Counted from the stretch's first letter, positions 13,141-25,590 are shown. The stretch is 64,000 nt of DNA from Hetaerina americana (GCA_022747635.1 JAKTNV010000005.1:35254336-35318335); one strand, 5' to 3'. Notes: generated by a model not told the origin, from the letters alone. Numbers and translations: made by a program.

Positions 13141-14165
13141 AGTCGTGATCGACGCCAAACTAATCGCAGGATTTAGAACAATTGATGATGATTGGTGTCG
13201 ACCAGATAATAACGGAGGGGATTGGGCGGAAAAGGAATCGAAGAAACGAATGGCTTACGTGGAGAGGCACCGGCGAATGAAAGGGGGAACAGGAGGAAAC
13301 GGCGATAAAGAAAGAGAGGCATGGGGCGAAAAACTGCGGGGGTTGGCGAGGATCGTCGGGGGAGAGGGCGGTGGATATAGGGTGGGGGAAGGGGAGGAAG
13401 GGCGGAGGAGCCAAATGGGTGCGGCTCCCGCACCCGAGGGAGGAAAATCCTGCACCACCGAGCGCTCCCCAACGTCCCCTCCTTGCCACCCCCTGACCCC
13501 GCCCCTTTTCCCATCACGAACGCTGAACCACCCCTGCAGCCCCATTCTCCACTTCAGGGAACCTAATTGGGTGGAGTTTGGAAGTGACAGCGGACCACCA
13601 CGGGCCATTTAGCTCCAGGGACCGAGAAGGAGCTGTGGCTGCCGCTGCTGCTGGTCCATCAGGGGCACAACGTCCTACCCCCTCCACATCCCCTTTCTCC
13701 TTCCTTCTCCTCCCGCCTACCCTGGGCCCACAAACACACTCTCCCCGTGTTATTCCATCTCCTTCTCCCCGCTTCTCTCTCCATTTCCCCTAGGCATCCC
13801 TTCCCTCTCTCTTTTTCTCTCTACATCTGCCTCTTGGCTCGATTCCACACTACCCAAACCATTCCTCCCCTCTTCCTTGCCTTTCCCTTCTTCTTCAACC
13901 CCATTCCACCTTCCCTCTCCTTCGTCTTCCATCATATACCACGTCTCTAGCCTAGATCTTTCTTCCAAATTCCCCCTATCTCTTTCTCTCTCTCGTTCTG
14001 TCCTAAGGATTCCAAGACTTTCACGCCCATTTCAAAACTTTCCTTCCGTTGGAAATAAGAGCCACTCCATGGGTGCGATTCTATTTCCCTCGCTTGTAAT
14101 TTTCTGTTTTTTTTTCACCAAAGCCCAATTTGCGCCTTTTACTTGCTGCTTTTATCCTCCTTGAA
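13140..14165. other. GC-rich then pyrimidine-rich patch
   Basis: 13140-13680 is G+C- and CpG-rich; 13680-14165 is a strongly C/T-biased plus strand (CCCCTCTTCC-type). Five or more overlapping open frames on both strands arise from this bias and have no domains. It resembles the patch at 18000-19000. A regulatory CpG island is possible; a coding exon is not supported. Confidence 0.4.
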
Positions 14166-14591
14166 TTTCCGTGAAATTCTCCCGGAGCCATTTATTAAGT
14201 AATGAAAGTAGATAATCAATATGAAACTATCTTGTAGAAACATCATCACTCCTTTAAATTGTTCTGCGGAAAGCTAATTCACTTAGCCACGCCACTAATG
14301 GTGTGTATCGTCTTGCAGAATAATAACTCCTGTAACAAATACCTTTATAAGTATACCCAATTATGAAAATTTCCGAAACCCGTGGTTTTGAATCCGCCCG
14401 CAAGGCCCCTAAATTATCGTAGTTTACGAATTATTATTTAAAGCTATTTGATCCTTCACCACGTTTATAATACGATAGGTATTTGTTTTTGGTTCATATG
14501 TACCACACTCAATCAATGGAAACTTATTCATGTTTGAACTTTAGGTTAAATTGAATTGTTATCATACGAGAAAAACATGAGTGCATATATA
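14166..14591. other. Intergenic sequence, no gene recognised
   Basis: AT-rich, no feature recognised, ending in the (TA)n tract that received the mariner insertion. Confidence 0.6.
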
Positions 14592-14612
14592 ATATATATA
14601 TATATATATATA
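14592..14612. repeat. (TA)n tract left of mariner
   Basis: About ten TA units directly abut the mariner left end. Together with 15943-15995 this is one microsatellite split by the insertion; mariners insert at TA. Confidence 0.9.
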
Positions 14613-14762
14613 CTACCTTGATCAAAAAGTTCCCGGAATAGCCACCGTGTGGCGCTCCCATCGTTCCGATTTGAGTTCTGTTTTTTTTGTTAAATTGGTA
14701 CATCTGTTGTTGATATTCCCTTTAAATCTTAGTGTCATAACTTGACATTTGCAAAAGTTACG
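14613..14762 (+). repeat. Mariner left terminal inverted repeat (150 bp)
   Basis: It pairs with 15793-15942 over its whole length. Mismatches seen are GGAATAGCC against GGAATAACC, TGTGGCG against TGTGCCG, and GTTCTG against GTTTTG. Identity ends after GTTACG. Confidence 0.9.
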
Positions 14763-14817
14763 TAGCCAAGAGTACATCTATCTCTGTGTGTGTTGGCGAT
14801 TTTTTACAATTTCAGAA

Positions 14818-15933
14818 ATGGATTTAAATTTGCAACAACGAACTTGTATTAAATTTTGCGTAAAAAACGGATTTAGTGGCGCACGGACGTTGGAAATGTT
14901 GGAAAAGTGTTTCGGCAACGATTCTCTAAAAAAAACGGTCGTTTACCAGTGGCACGAGCGGTTCAGAAGTGGTCGTGAGTCAATCGAAGATGATGAACGC
15001 AGTGGCAGACCATCGACATCGAAAGTCGGTGAAAAAATTGATAAAGTAAAAGAAATGTTGGTCAATAACCGCAATTTAACCATCAGAGAAATAGCGGAGG
15101 ACTTGAACATTGCCTATGGATCCGCCCAAGACATTGTGGTTAATGATTTGGGTTTCCGTCGTGTAGCAGCAAAGTTGGTTCCAAAAGACCTCAATTTCAT
15201 GCAAAAAAGAGACCGTGTTGACGTCGCAAAAGACATGATTTGCGAGGCTGAATCCGATCCCACATTCATCAAAAGGATCATTACTGGAGACGAGACGTGG
15301 GTTTATGAGTACGACAAGCAATCCAGACATCAGGCAAGTGAATGGCGTTCACCAAATGAGCCGAGACCAAAAAAACCACGTCGTTTTCAGTCAAAAAAGA
15401 AGGCAATGCTGACGGTTTTCATGGATTACAACGGTGTAGTGCATCATGAATTTTTGCCAGAATGCCAGACAGTAAACAAAGAGTATTATTTGGGCGTTAT
15501 GAGACGTTTGCGTGAAGCAATTCGCCGAAAGAGACCAGAAATGTGGGCAGAAAACTCGTGGATTTTGCACCATGATAACGCACCGTCGCACAGTGCTATC
15601 ATTATTCGTAATTTTTTGACGAAAAATGCAACAAATACCATCCAACAGCCACCGAATTCACCTGATTTGGCTCCCTGTGACTTCTTTCTGTTCAATCGAG
15701 TTAAAAAACCATTACGGGGAACGCGTTTTAGCAGCCGAGAGGAAGTAATGGAAAAATCGCAGGAAGCACTGATGGACATACCGAAAACCGACCGTAACTT
15801 TTGCAAATGTCAAGTTATGACACTAAGATTTAAAGGGAATATCAACAACAGATGTACCAATTTAACAAAAAAAACAAAACTCAAATCGGAACGATGGGAG
15901 CGGCACACGGTGGTTATTCCGGGAACTTTTTGA
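14818..15933 (+). CDS. Mariner transposase, D,D34D type
   Basis: A 371-residue DDE-type transposase that would bind the element's inverted repeats and catalyse cut-and-paste transposition in the nucleus. An N-terminal helix-turn-helix region (about residues 1-110) carries the linker motif SGRPSTSK at 62-69. LVPKDL (120-125) replaces the usual WVPHEL. The catalytic aspartates are D158 (ITGDETWVYEYD), D253 (HHDNAPSH) and D288 (SPDLAPCDFF), with exactly 34 residues between the last two. I chose ATG 14818 because family homology begins at MDLNLQQ; an in-frame ATG at 14749 lies inside the TIR. Oddity: residues from about 326 to the end are encoded by the right TIR and replace the usual mariner C-terminus (CFEDW...YFEGD-like). 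No stops or frameshifts, so activity is possible but unproven. Confidence 0.9.
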   Translation: MDLNLQQRTCIKFCVKNGFSGARTLEMLEKCFGNDSLKKTVVYQWHERFRSGRESIEDDERSGRPSTSKVGEKIDKVKEMLVNNRNLTIREIAEDLNIAYGSAQDIVVNDLGFRRVAAKLVPKDLNFMQKRDRVDVAKDMICEAESDPTFIKRIITGDETWVYEYDKQSRHQASEWRSPNEPRPKKPRRFQSKKKAMLTVFMDYNGVVHHEFLPECQTVNKEYYLGVMRRLREAIRRKRPEMWAENSWILHHDNAPSHSAIIIRNFLTKNATNTIQQPPNSPDLAPCDFFLFNRVKKPLRGTRFSSREEVMEKSQEALMDIPKTDRNFCKCQVMTLRFKGNINNRCTNLTKKTKLKSERWERHTVVIPGTF

Positions 15934-15941
15934 TCAAGGTA

Positions 15942-15942
<1 letters not shown>
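15793..15942 (-). repeat. Mariner right terminal inverted repeat (150 bp)
   Basis: Reverse complement of 14613-14762. It overlaps the last 46 or so codons and the stop of the transposase frame, so the repeat is also coding sequence. Confidence 0.9.
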
Positions 15943-15997
<55 letters not shown>

Positions 15998-16195
15998 AGT
16001 TAGCACTAGCGACCAAAAACACACAAAAAAGGAAAGAAACTCACTCGTTTTCGAATTTTCGGCGGTAAAGCCACCTTTCTAAAGGAAGAGGAATAACGGA
16101 CCTCATCATGCATTATATGTATATATGTATAAAGATATATATGAGTGTGTGTATAAATGTATATATTTATATATATAAACCAAAAACACAGAAAC
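15943..16195. repeat. (TA)n microsatellite and TATG-rich extension
   Basis: Pure (TA)n runs from 15943 to 15995. A degenerate TATATG/TGTG-rich tract follows at about 16110-16185. Open frames of alternating Tyr-Ile here are microsatellite artefacts. Confidence 0.9.
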
Positions 16196-16204
16196 ACAGT
16201 AATC

Positions 16205-16465
16205 AACCCGCAGGTCAATTTCGTAGGTGATTGAAGAGTTTACCTAGTACTAAGCCCGACGGCGTGTGAAAGTCACAAATTAGAGTAGGGGGCCCAATTC
16301 TTCTCCCAGGGCCGGTAATGGTTTCCGACGAAGATCTGGTACCCGAAAAAAAGCTTGGGTGCATCTGCAGGTGCTCAGAGAGACTTGCCGGGGAATCGAA
16401 CCCGAGCCCTCTGATCAGTAGTCCAGCGCTCTACACCTGGACTATCGCGACCCACGTATATGGTT
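16205..16465 (-). mobile_element. tRNA-derived SINE (family 3)
   Basis: Read on the minus strand from about 16462, the head is tRNA-like: TAGTCCAGGTGTAGAGCGC, then GGGCTCGGGTTCGATTCCCC, a near-perfect RNA polymerase III B box (GGTTCGATTCC). The anticodon-arm region is present but the 3' acceptor is replaced by an unrelated body, so this is a SINE rather than a working tRNA. Its 3' limit is uncertain. Confidence 0.55.
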
Positions 16466-16469
16466 TTTA

Positions 16470-18000
16470 CGGTATGGGGTATTTATGGTTTATACACACA
16501 CACACATGTTTATGTATATATAATATAATGGAGCACTGGTATTATTACACTATATAACTAGTTTCATTATACCCCACCGCATATGTATTTGCCTTTTTGC
16601 TCCTCCTTTAAGTGGTGAAATCGTTCCGCGATATGTTTCGTCGCAGAATGTCATTGAGTGAAGTTTAAACTCCGGATACAGGATTGGCTTTGAATAAAGA
16701 TAAACTCCATCCTTTCCGTCCGGATCCACAAGCTTTTTGTGTCTTTATTAGAGCCTTAGATGATAAAGTGACGAATGGAAGTAGCCCTTCACTCATTGTT
16801 ACAAATTTTCAACTACCACTCGAGTAGCAACAAAAACTATTGAAGTATTTCAATTTTTTCAAACAACTATAATATAATATGAATACTAATATTATCATAC
16901 TAAGTTTGAAATTTTAACGTACTCGTACTTAAAATGACATTTATACGCCCACTTGTGTCAAATAAGAAATTTCCAGGGAACTGTCCCTTCAAATATTCAT
17001 TTATCATAGCAATTCGAAATATTAACAGTTACATTAACTTGAAAATTGAATTCCCTGAGTAATAATTAAACAAAATACAATAAAAAGGGAAAATAAGTAT
17101 AATAAAATAGTTTTCTGTAATCGTTGGAAAAATTATGGATTATTATTAATTTATACATTAAATTTCAAAATTTTCATACGTGCATTGGATTATTTCCTGG
17201 AATTTTATTTGATAAGCTAACATCGAAGATATTTGGTAGAAGTGCTAATATAAGCAAATGCTGCAACAGTCAATATCCTATATACTCATCCGTTATTGCT
17301 AAAATTTTGCAACAACAAATGGGTCATTCTTTCGTAAACAAATATCTACCGACTAGTACGATAATGGACTTGTGACTGTTTTCCGTCAACTATTAAGAAT
17401 ATTGTGATTTATCACACAGTAAATTATTATTTTAAAGCGGCTTTCTACAACAATTGGTTAGTAAAACTCCAGAAATATGTTCCTCGTCCTTTTCATTCTA
17501 TCCTCACCTTCGCCTTGGCGTGACCTGGCTCTACAATCTTCACGTCTTGTTGTAAAACGCTTTTATTTTACAACTTGTTTCATATGTGTAGATAGAGTAC
17601 GTAACAAATATTGGAATGTTTTTGATGCAGCAACTTACAAATCCAGTAACGCCTACTGACACAATGAGTGAAGTGGCAAAGTGTTTAATACGTATTTTTG
17701 AATGCCATAAATTTATGGACAAAATCAGCAATATATCCATAAAAATAACTCTTTTGACTATCAGTAACAAAATTTAGCTATTTTGCTTTTCTTACGAGTC
17801 ACATAAGCAATATTGAGTTTCAAATCGAAAATTACATATTGCCACAGTTCCCGCCGAAATAATTTATGACTTTAAGGAGCCGAGATAGGGAATCCCGTGT
17901 AATCCTCGCTCAGATGCACGGAGGAATCTCTAAAATCATAGCGTCGTCAAATGAATAAAGAAATGAATATTTGATACGATTCTTCCTAGGAAATTTTCGC
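16470..18000. other. AT-rich intergenic sequence
   Basis: No gene, RNA or repeat recognised. Confidence 0.6.
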
Positions 18001-19010
18001 TGAATGGCAAAATTTCCAGAGCTGGCTGAGACACCTCGTTCACCTCCTTGCGTTTCGTAATTCCAATCGCTCACCACTCCACATTCGATCGCCTCCTCCC
18101 TCTCCGTCGTCTTCCGCTGCCACCGTCTCCCCCGTCCCCCGGTCGGTCTTAACACGCACCCACCCCCGCGAAAAATCCATACCCCCACCATACCACTCCT
18201 CCTCCACCTCTTTTCCATTCACCTCCACAATTCCCTTCCGCGTCACCGGAGAAGGCCCCGGGACGAGTTGGCACAGCCCACGGAGAGCGGCTTCCCCCCC
18301 CCCCTTCACCGGCGGGGGATGGGAGGGTGACGCGGGATTGCTGGGGGGAAGGGCCGAAGGGGAGATGATGCACCCTAATCCCTTTCCCTACTCCCTCGAT
18401 CTCCCAAATCCTTCTGTTTCTCTATCCCCTCCGCCTCCTCACCCAAACACACACGCACATGGAACTCTCTCTCTTTCCTCCTTCCCCCCGTCTTCTTCTT
18501 CTCCTTGGCGATGCGGCGCGGGTCGTCCCGCACCCTCCGACGCGGTCGACACCCGTCGGCCCCGCGGCTGCCACAGGGGGAGAGGGCTTGGCGGAAGGAC
18601 GACGGCGACGCCTCTTCTCGTGTGGACTGTGGCAGTCCCCCCTCCACTCAATTCTTCTTTCGCCTTTCTCACATACGCTTCCGTGCGCACGCTCGCCTTC
18701 GCCTGCCCGAATTCCTCACCCCCCCCAGCCCCCACCACCTCCTCCCTCCTCCTTTTCCGAATCCAACCACGTACGTATGTCTTCGGCCCTTTGAGTCCCC
18801 ACGCGTGTCATTTTCCTCCCCTCCTCAAACCATTTTCCAATCCTTCCTTCCCTGCATCCTTAGGGTCCCTTGGCCTGGGCAGTGGATTCAGTTTTCGGTC
18901 ATTTTTCAAGGGAAGACGGAGTTATTATGATCAACGCCAAGTCTTTCATATTCCCTATCTCGTGCTGTCAATATTTCCTGGTGAGGTAAAAATGGTGATG
19001 CCGTAAACAA
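18000..19010. other. GC/CpG-rich, pyrimidine-biased patch
   Basis: Dense CpG around 18500-18620, flanked by long C/T-rich stretches. Up to eight overlapping open frames (the longest, 222 codons, at 18338-19006 plus) are Pro/Ser-rich in one strand and Gly/Glu/Arg-rich in the other, as expected from composition alone. No splice-framed homology was recognised. It is the best CpG-island candidate in the left half, but no transcription start can be placed. Confidence 0.4.
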
Positions 19011-20100
19011 AACGCTCCGAATTGGCTTTTCATCTTCAAATTATGCAGTGAAAATAGCAAGTGTGAAAGTAATAAAAATTCAACATTATTATTTATTTTT
19101 AAACCATATCACATAGTAACCATTATTCCTCTTGAAATAGAAATTCAAATTAAGCATTACGGGATATAATTTTAAGAGTACCTTTGTGACTCATACAGTA
19201 TTCTCGTTCCTGAAATAAAACCATAATGCACGATACGATACTATCATTAATCACGAGGTAACATTCAAGTGACATAATTAAATTCTAACCTAAGCTAAGC
19301 AGTGTTTCGTATGTATACGTAAATTAACGTGAATATGCATTCAAAGAGTATAGTCACATTGAATATAGTCACAGACTGGGTTTCACCGTCCATGAAGGCC
19401 ATGTATCAAAACTTGAGGTGAGTTTAGCATTGTGCAGCAATAACTTTCACTTTGAAAATTTGTAAGATGGTGATCTGAATCTACTAAGTTTGAAAATTCA
19501 TTTGACAATCTGTCAATCAAATTCAATAGATATCTCTTAAAGGTTTTAAATACATTCATAATGATTAATATACGTTGCCTTATTTTTCCTACACGTAAGA
19601 TTAGTATAAATTTTCTTACTTTATCTTCTAATATGATCAGAAATATTTCGAATTAATGATATAATTTGAAATAATTTCAACCGTGAAATTGATATTTGCG
19701 CACAATTTATAACACGCTGATATTTTTTAAAGTACATAAATCATGATGTATCATAGAAAATTTTAAAAAGTTTACATAATCCACCTTATCCTGTATATTT
19801 GGCAAATCTTTCATGATGATTATCTACCGGTTTATAAATATTACATTCGAAGAGATGGAAAAACTGCCTAAATTTCTAAGGATTTTGTCATGAAAAGTTT
19901 GTAGTCACACTAGAGGACAATATTGTATACATTCGATGAACAATTATCCTTTTATATGTACATAATTAAGCCTAACCCGATGGTTTATGGATCAAATTTG
20001 TGAAAGTTTATAGTCAAATAAATGAAGAAAACAATGTATTTTTTCCTCTGCCCTTGAACAGTGGAAAGATACATTGTGTTCTTCATTTAATGAACTAAGC
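19011..20100. other. AT-rich intergenic sequence
   Basis: No gene, RNA or repeat recognised. Confidence 0.6.
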
Positions 20101-20109
20101 CTAAGTTCA

Positions 20110-21690
20110 ATCAATCAGTTATTAAGAAAAGGACGATGAAGTCATGGAGTTGAGACGAAACGATTGGGAATGCAGAAGAAAGAAGAGCATGTAAGGAAGT
20201 AAACAAACAATAAAGAATTAGGCTGAAGAAAGTATAAAGAGATGAATAATGACCTGAGGCGGGGGAGCAATACGTAGCGCGAAAGACGTGTTGTAGTAGA
20301 AAGTGCGAGGATAATAATAGCTCAAAAAGAAAGTGAGAAATGCTTGGGCTACACGGAAGTTGAAAGCATTATCGGTAAATAACAATGGAAAAGCCAAGAA
20401 CTCTGTTCGAGGTTTGGTAGGAAACTAATTAATTCAACCAAGAATGATTCAATTCGGGTGGAAATCATACAAAGATGATATATAAGATAAAGACATTTGG
20501 CCTTTCCAGCTTAAACATAGAAAGAGAATATGACGTAGATGAAGATAAAAAAGGGAAAGCCAGACAAAAGAGGAATATAAAAAAATAAGTTACAAATTGA
20601 AGGCGGCTGCGGTGGTACTTAAGATCATTAATTAGAGGATCGAGAGGAGGGAAAAAGATTACTTAGGGGATCGATTACTTAGGTCGTGCCCGGGTAACAT
20701 TATTCTGGTGTGTATTAACCCCCTGCCACACACCCTGGCGGTGGCTTGCAGTTTATATATAAATAAAAATAAAAAATGAACGTATTACAGAAGATAAGCA
20801 TAAATCGGAGAGAGAGATGATTCATCCGCAACCTATATACGTGTATGTCTTACTGGAACACTGCTCAGATGCGTGTGGAGAATGGAGAGTCGGTTTGAGC
20901 AGTGTTAGGAAAAGTTGTAAAACTGCGTGCCCAATACATGGTATTGTCCAATTAAACGAGGAAGAAATGGCAAAAGAGGTATCGGATGAACTGAGGATAG
21001 GTATGAAAGTCGTTGAGGAATTCATTGAATAAGTTTGGTTTCCGGAAGATGAAGTGTTTTTTATCCAGTCAGCCAAGGTTGATCATTGCTGAGCCCATTA
21101 AAAAATCAGTATGACAAGTATGAGACGAGAATCAATGTAAACAAAACAAAGGTTAAGAGGGGCTCGAAAAAGATGAAGGCTAAGTTAGACGTTAAAAGAG
21201 GAGGGTAAAAACCAGAGTGAAAATATTTGCCTATCTTGGACGTGTTTTGGATCATGATGGTCAACGTAGCAGGGACATGAAAAAAAGAATAGTTTTAGGC
21301 AACGAAGCTTTTACCAGGAATAAATTGAATGTGTTCAAGAAAATATTTATTAAAGCTTTGATATGGAGCGTATTTTTGTACAGCGCGGAAACAAAGTTAC
21401 TAAAGCATGATAATATGCACTCGTATATCTGAGGCTATTGAAATGCGGGTTCGGAGAAGGATGAAAAAGGTGAAATTTACGGAAAGAAAAACAAACGAGG
21501 AAGTACTAAGTATGGTTTGCAAGGAGAGAGGATTGTTGGGAGAAAACCAAAGGAGGTAGGAGAGATATTCTTGGATGCAAAGCATTGAAGCCTGTGATAG
21601 AGAAGAGAACGTCATGCAATTAAGTGAGGAGAAGAGTAGGATTTACATATTGGATGGAATGAAGTGAAGTAAAAAGTATATGCTCCTGAA
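20110..21690 (+). mobile_element. RTE/CFDP2-like LINE, reverse-transcriptase part, decayed
   Basis: Plus-strand translation across several frames gives degraded reverse-transcriptase blocks. Near 20900-21040, VRKSCKTACPIHGIVQLNEEEM corresponds to VRQGC.LSP.LFNLY.EEM. VWFPEDEVFF follows where RFADD is expected. Near 21115-21180, YETRINVNKTKVKRGSKK matches the post-catalytic block. 21217-21432 encodes YLGRVLDHDGQRSRDMKKRI, IWSVFLYSAETK; 21440-21540 adds RRMKKVKFTERKTNEEV. Stops and frameshifts are numerous. The catalytic ADD is lost. A stem-loop element (20690-20775) interrupts it. Confidence 0.75.
20690..20775 (+). repeat. Terminal stem-loop repeat, class B
   Basis: CGGGTAACATTATTCTGGTG and GTATTAACCCCCTGCCACAC are followed by a GGCGGTGGCTTGCAG arm and an A-rich tail (TATAAATAAAAATAAAAAA). 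This is the same 3' end carried by the Jockey/CR1-like LINEs at 27720, 41560, 45750 and 51285 on the other strand, here as a very short 5'-truncated copy inside an older LINE. Confidence 0.65.
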
Positions 21691-24290
21691 GACAATTTCA
21701 TATGGTTTGGTAAGTCAGGGTATTCAATGTTAGACTAAGCTAAAATATGTAGCGACATTCAGTTTGAGTCCATCCAAAACCTACCTCAAACGATATAATA
21801 ATTGTTGTAATCGATTGTTATAATAATTTCAATGCAAAAATTATCTCAGCTCTACGCACAACTCATCAAATCAATAGAAACTTTACTTATAAAATTATGA
21901 ATGGCCTTCTTATTTAGGATACTAGTGGTTAAAGCAGTATAATTTGAATGGCCAGCTTATAATGAAGTTCATTCATCTCCATAGGCTTTAAATCCATACC
22001 TTGGGGAATATCAGGTTTTGCCGAAATTGACAATAGTTTGGGAGCACACATAAAGTTAATTTTAATTGAACTTTGAACAAATTAAATCGTTCCCATGAAT
22101 TTATTAATGCGGTTATAGAAAAAAACTTATCCTTTTAATTTGTTGAAGCATGCGATTTTATGCAACATAACATCTGAATTCACAAGAATCAATTCATTAG
22201 CATACGCGGTTACTTTTAATAGAATCATCATGGGTATAATTTTTTTTTGATTTTATTTGTTCTCCATAAGAAACATTTCTCCAAAATATTTCTCTCGGAT
22301 GACAGTATTGTTTTCGAGATTGCTTTTTTATAATTGACGACTGTGATAAAAACAGAATATCTTTCAAGAAATCTATAGCACTCTTCAAATACGATATTTA
22401 AATAGCATATACTTCCACACAGCTGGCATAGCAATAGTATAACTCACCAGGCGCTTACAATTGTAAAAAATAACAGAGGAAAATACAACTGTCTAAAATT
22501 TGGTCTTGGATGGGAATATAAAGGAATCATGGGGATGAAATGAGTAGTGCATGGTGATATGACGAACAAAGCTCTGAAATGTGGTAAATTAGAGACAATG
22601 AGTCGGATTTGAATAAACGTAGAAGCCAAACTACCATGTCAGACCAAGCGGATGAAAACAGTGAAGATTTAAGAGGCGCATAAAGGATTAGGCTATAATA
22701 TAACATGTACAGCATAGAAGTTATTAAATTAAATATACATAATGACTCTTTCAGCAATGACAGAAGAGTGAACAATTCAAGAGGAGAAACGAACCTCAAG
22801 ATTGATGGCATTAAGACTGCTAATGGCGGCAAGATAATTATAAAATTGAAAAAATTAATTCAAGATACTTCATATTGACTTTGTTCAATTTGCACATAAT
22901 GAATGAACAACCAGATAATATAATTTTCCATCATATGCCGATAACGATAAATGTGACTAATGGCGGAGAGATGCATCAACTGACAGTTGAAAAGCAGCCC
23001 GTCTTTAATGTAGAAAATGGAGTTTTTGGCTGCAATTTATAATGAAAAAATGATCATTGGTGGTACTATTACAGCAAATGTGCTCCTAGTAAGATACGTT
23101 ACTTCCGATGAATATGGCATCCCCAATACCGTTCTACAAATCAATCCATCAACGATGTTAAAACACAATATAATCTTATTTAAAGTTAATAAAATAGAAG
23201 GAGCGGAATATAAAAGATATCTGGTATATTAAAGAAGAAAAAATGTATCGCTTATGTTGCTATTAGTAAATAAAATACATTTTGAGGCCTGTTTCCGATC
23301 GTTTAGGCTGAACGTGTTGCGGAAAAACTGATATGTATCTTTTTTGATACGTACACCTTCACGAGAGATACGAAACGGATATCAAACAGATTCATCATTT
23401 AGTGGAAGCCATGCTCTATCACTTTCTTTCCTTGATTCAAAATTCATGGTCAAACGCTAGTGAATCAAGCAATATTACTTCAAACAATGTGTAATCTAAC
23501 GTAGTTTTCCAGTAATTCATTAATTTATGGAAACAATCTTTGAAAGTTATTTTGGTTGTTTATTTGTGAATTAAGGTCCCTTCAAAGGAAAATGCTGTAG
23601 GTAAATGGCAAACAGTTATTGAAAATATTTTCGAAGTTAGATTGATAGACGAGATACATATATATGATATACATATGACGTGATCAATAAAGTTCAAAAT
23701 AATATAGTTGCTGCTATCATCTATTTAATTACATACTGAAAAGACTTTTTCATAGGAGGCATTTTTCATAGGAGAGCATCAGAAATCCAAGAATCTATTG
23801 AATTTCTAGAATATCTATCGGTTAAAAGAAGACGGCATAGTAAACTTTAAAGACGAGTTGTCTGATAACGGTAATTCCATCCATCATTTTCTTTTGCCAG
23901 TTCATTTCATTTCCCTGAATTTAGCGGAACCAAAACTTTGGTGTTAATTTTTTATGAACAATTAGAAGATCGAGGAGATGAAAATTAAATCAAAAAGGCA
24001 ATATTAAAAAGTTACATTTAATTTTTATTTGCGGTCACTTTAGCGTAGAAAAGTGAATTGTTCAATCACTTACATTATCAGGTGATTTTATTCTACCCAA
24101 ACTGGAAAACTGAGTCGCATTGTTTCGTTCAATGAGCCATTTTAGTTGATAATTCAAGTAACTACATCAAATTTTAATGTTGAAATCTTTTTCAGAGACT
24201 TTTTCGAGTTCACATCATGTATTTGATTCTTACGAGAGTAAATTTTATTCAATCTATTGAAAAAAACAAGAGAAAGTGTGGACCTTCGCC
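21691..24290. other. AT-rich intergenic sequence
   Basis: No gene or repeat recognised. Short frames at 22527-22832 (minus) and 23017-23232 (plus) have no recognisable motif. Confidence 0.55.
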
Positions 24291-25590
24291 TGTAGAAGTC
24301 TCCAACTCACAGATCACATCCCATCGCTCGAATATTTTTCCCATAGGAACAAAATAATCGGCCCCTGGGCTCTAAATTTGTCTCGTTTGGCGCCAGAAAA
24401 TTTTCTGAGGCTTCAGGCAGATCGAAGCAGGCATTCCTAATCCAATTTAAACTTTTACCACTTTGGGAACAAGCTTCGCACATAACACACCTTCGGTGTC
24501 TCACCGAAATCCACCGAAATTCCCTTCGGAAAAGGCTTTCGTGAGGATTTAATTTTGCCCTTTCAGGTCGTGCTGAATTTCACCAGATCCCTGACATTTT
24601 TTTTCACCTCTTATCCCACCCTTTAATCACTTTTGCACGCGATCGAGTCCCTTTTGGAGGATGCCCACAAAACGATGCAAATCCATCTGGTTTACGAGGG
24701 CCAACCCCATCGAAAATCCAAGGAGAAGCAGTGAATCGTTTGAGTCTTTTAGAGTTCCCACTGTGACATTGAATGTGAAAACACGCACACGACAACAAAA
24801 TATTCGCCTGCTTAAGCCACCCTATCGATACTATCTCCAATTACTCCCGTGTCCCAGAGGCGTGATTAGAAATTTGATCATGCCATCCTGCTTAACTATC
24901 ACGAATCCGTCTAGATTCTCTCAGGATTGTTGGTTGGGGAGAGAAATAAATAGCCCCCTCCTCTCGACTTTTTGATTGTTTTATTTTTTCGCTACCTCAG
25001 CGCGAGCACACCATCTCCATACACAACCGTCTATCCGTCCCGTTTCGCAGGTGTAGCCGTTAAGCTCATTTGAGGGAGGCACGACGATTTTTGTATCGGT
25101 TTCTCATCCCTTTCCATTCCTCCATCGTGCCATTCAGTTTTTCAATGCCCACTCTCTTCGTAACGGCTAAAAGCTCATTCTTTGTCAAGTTTGACCAGAG
25201 ACCTTTAGACAGCTGACCCTCTCAGGTTTCCCCGAGGGTTATAATTCGCCACGATCCGGTGGAGGAATAAATACCAACTTAAGAGATTTTGGGGAAAATA
25301 AGCCAATAAACATTTGTCAGCAATATTTGGCTTCTGCCCTCATATGCTGCACATACATTTATTCGCTCCACAAGATTTGGTTCGTGCCCATGCGATTGGA
25401 AAGAGGATTATTTTACGGGGGCGACAAATGGCAACACGCGAAACCGAACGTGAAGAGCTCAGGCGTCTAAATCGCCAATGCATATGCCTTCACATCCATT
25501 TGTCATTCGAAGGTTTCTATCGGCCAGATGAAATTGTTTCATTATTTAAAGCAAGTGCTTAGGAGAGAATATGAATGGAAGTTGTGATTA
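24291..25590. other. Unique sequence of balanced composition
   Basis: G+C is higher than in the flanks, without low complexity or a repeat match. Open frames up to 106 codons lack motifs. The even complexity would suit conserved non-coding DNA, but that needs a comparison with related genomes. Confidence 0.35.

Larger units (their letters stand above)
14613..15942 (+). mobile_element. Full-length mariner transposon with 150-bp TIRs
   Basis: The element is 1330 bp, bounded by TA on each side (14611-14612 and 15943-15944). Its ends are inverted repeats starting CTACCTTGATCAAAAAG. Comparing the two ends by eye, pairing continues for 150 bp (14613-14762 with 15793-15942) with about three mismatches, far longer than the roughly 30-bp repeats usual in mariners. 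The near-identity and the open transposase frame suggest recent arrival. It sits in a TA microsatellite, so the exact target duplication is ambiguous. Confidence 0.92.

Noticed and set aside
16370..16462. tRNA gene on the minus strand
   Set aside because: B box is good, but the acceptor stem does not close and an unrelated body follows; fits a SINE head better.
18338..19006. 222-codon open frame in a GC-rich patch
   Set aside because: Pro/Ser-rich product of biased composition, overlapped by open frames in other phases on both strands; no domain.
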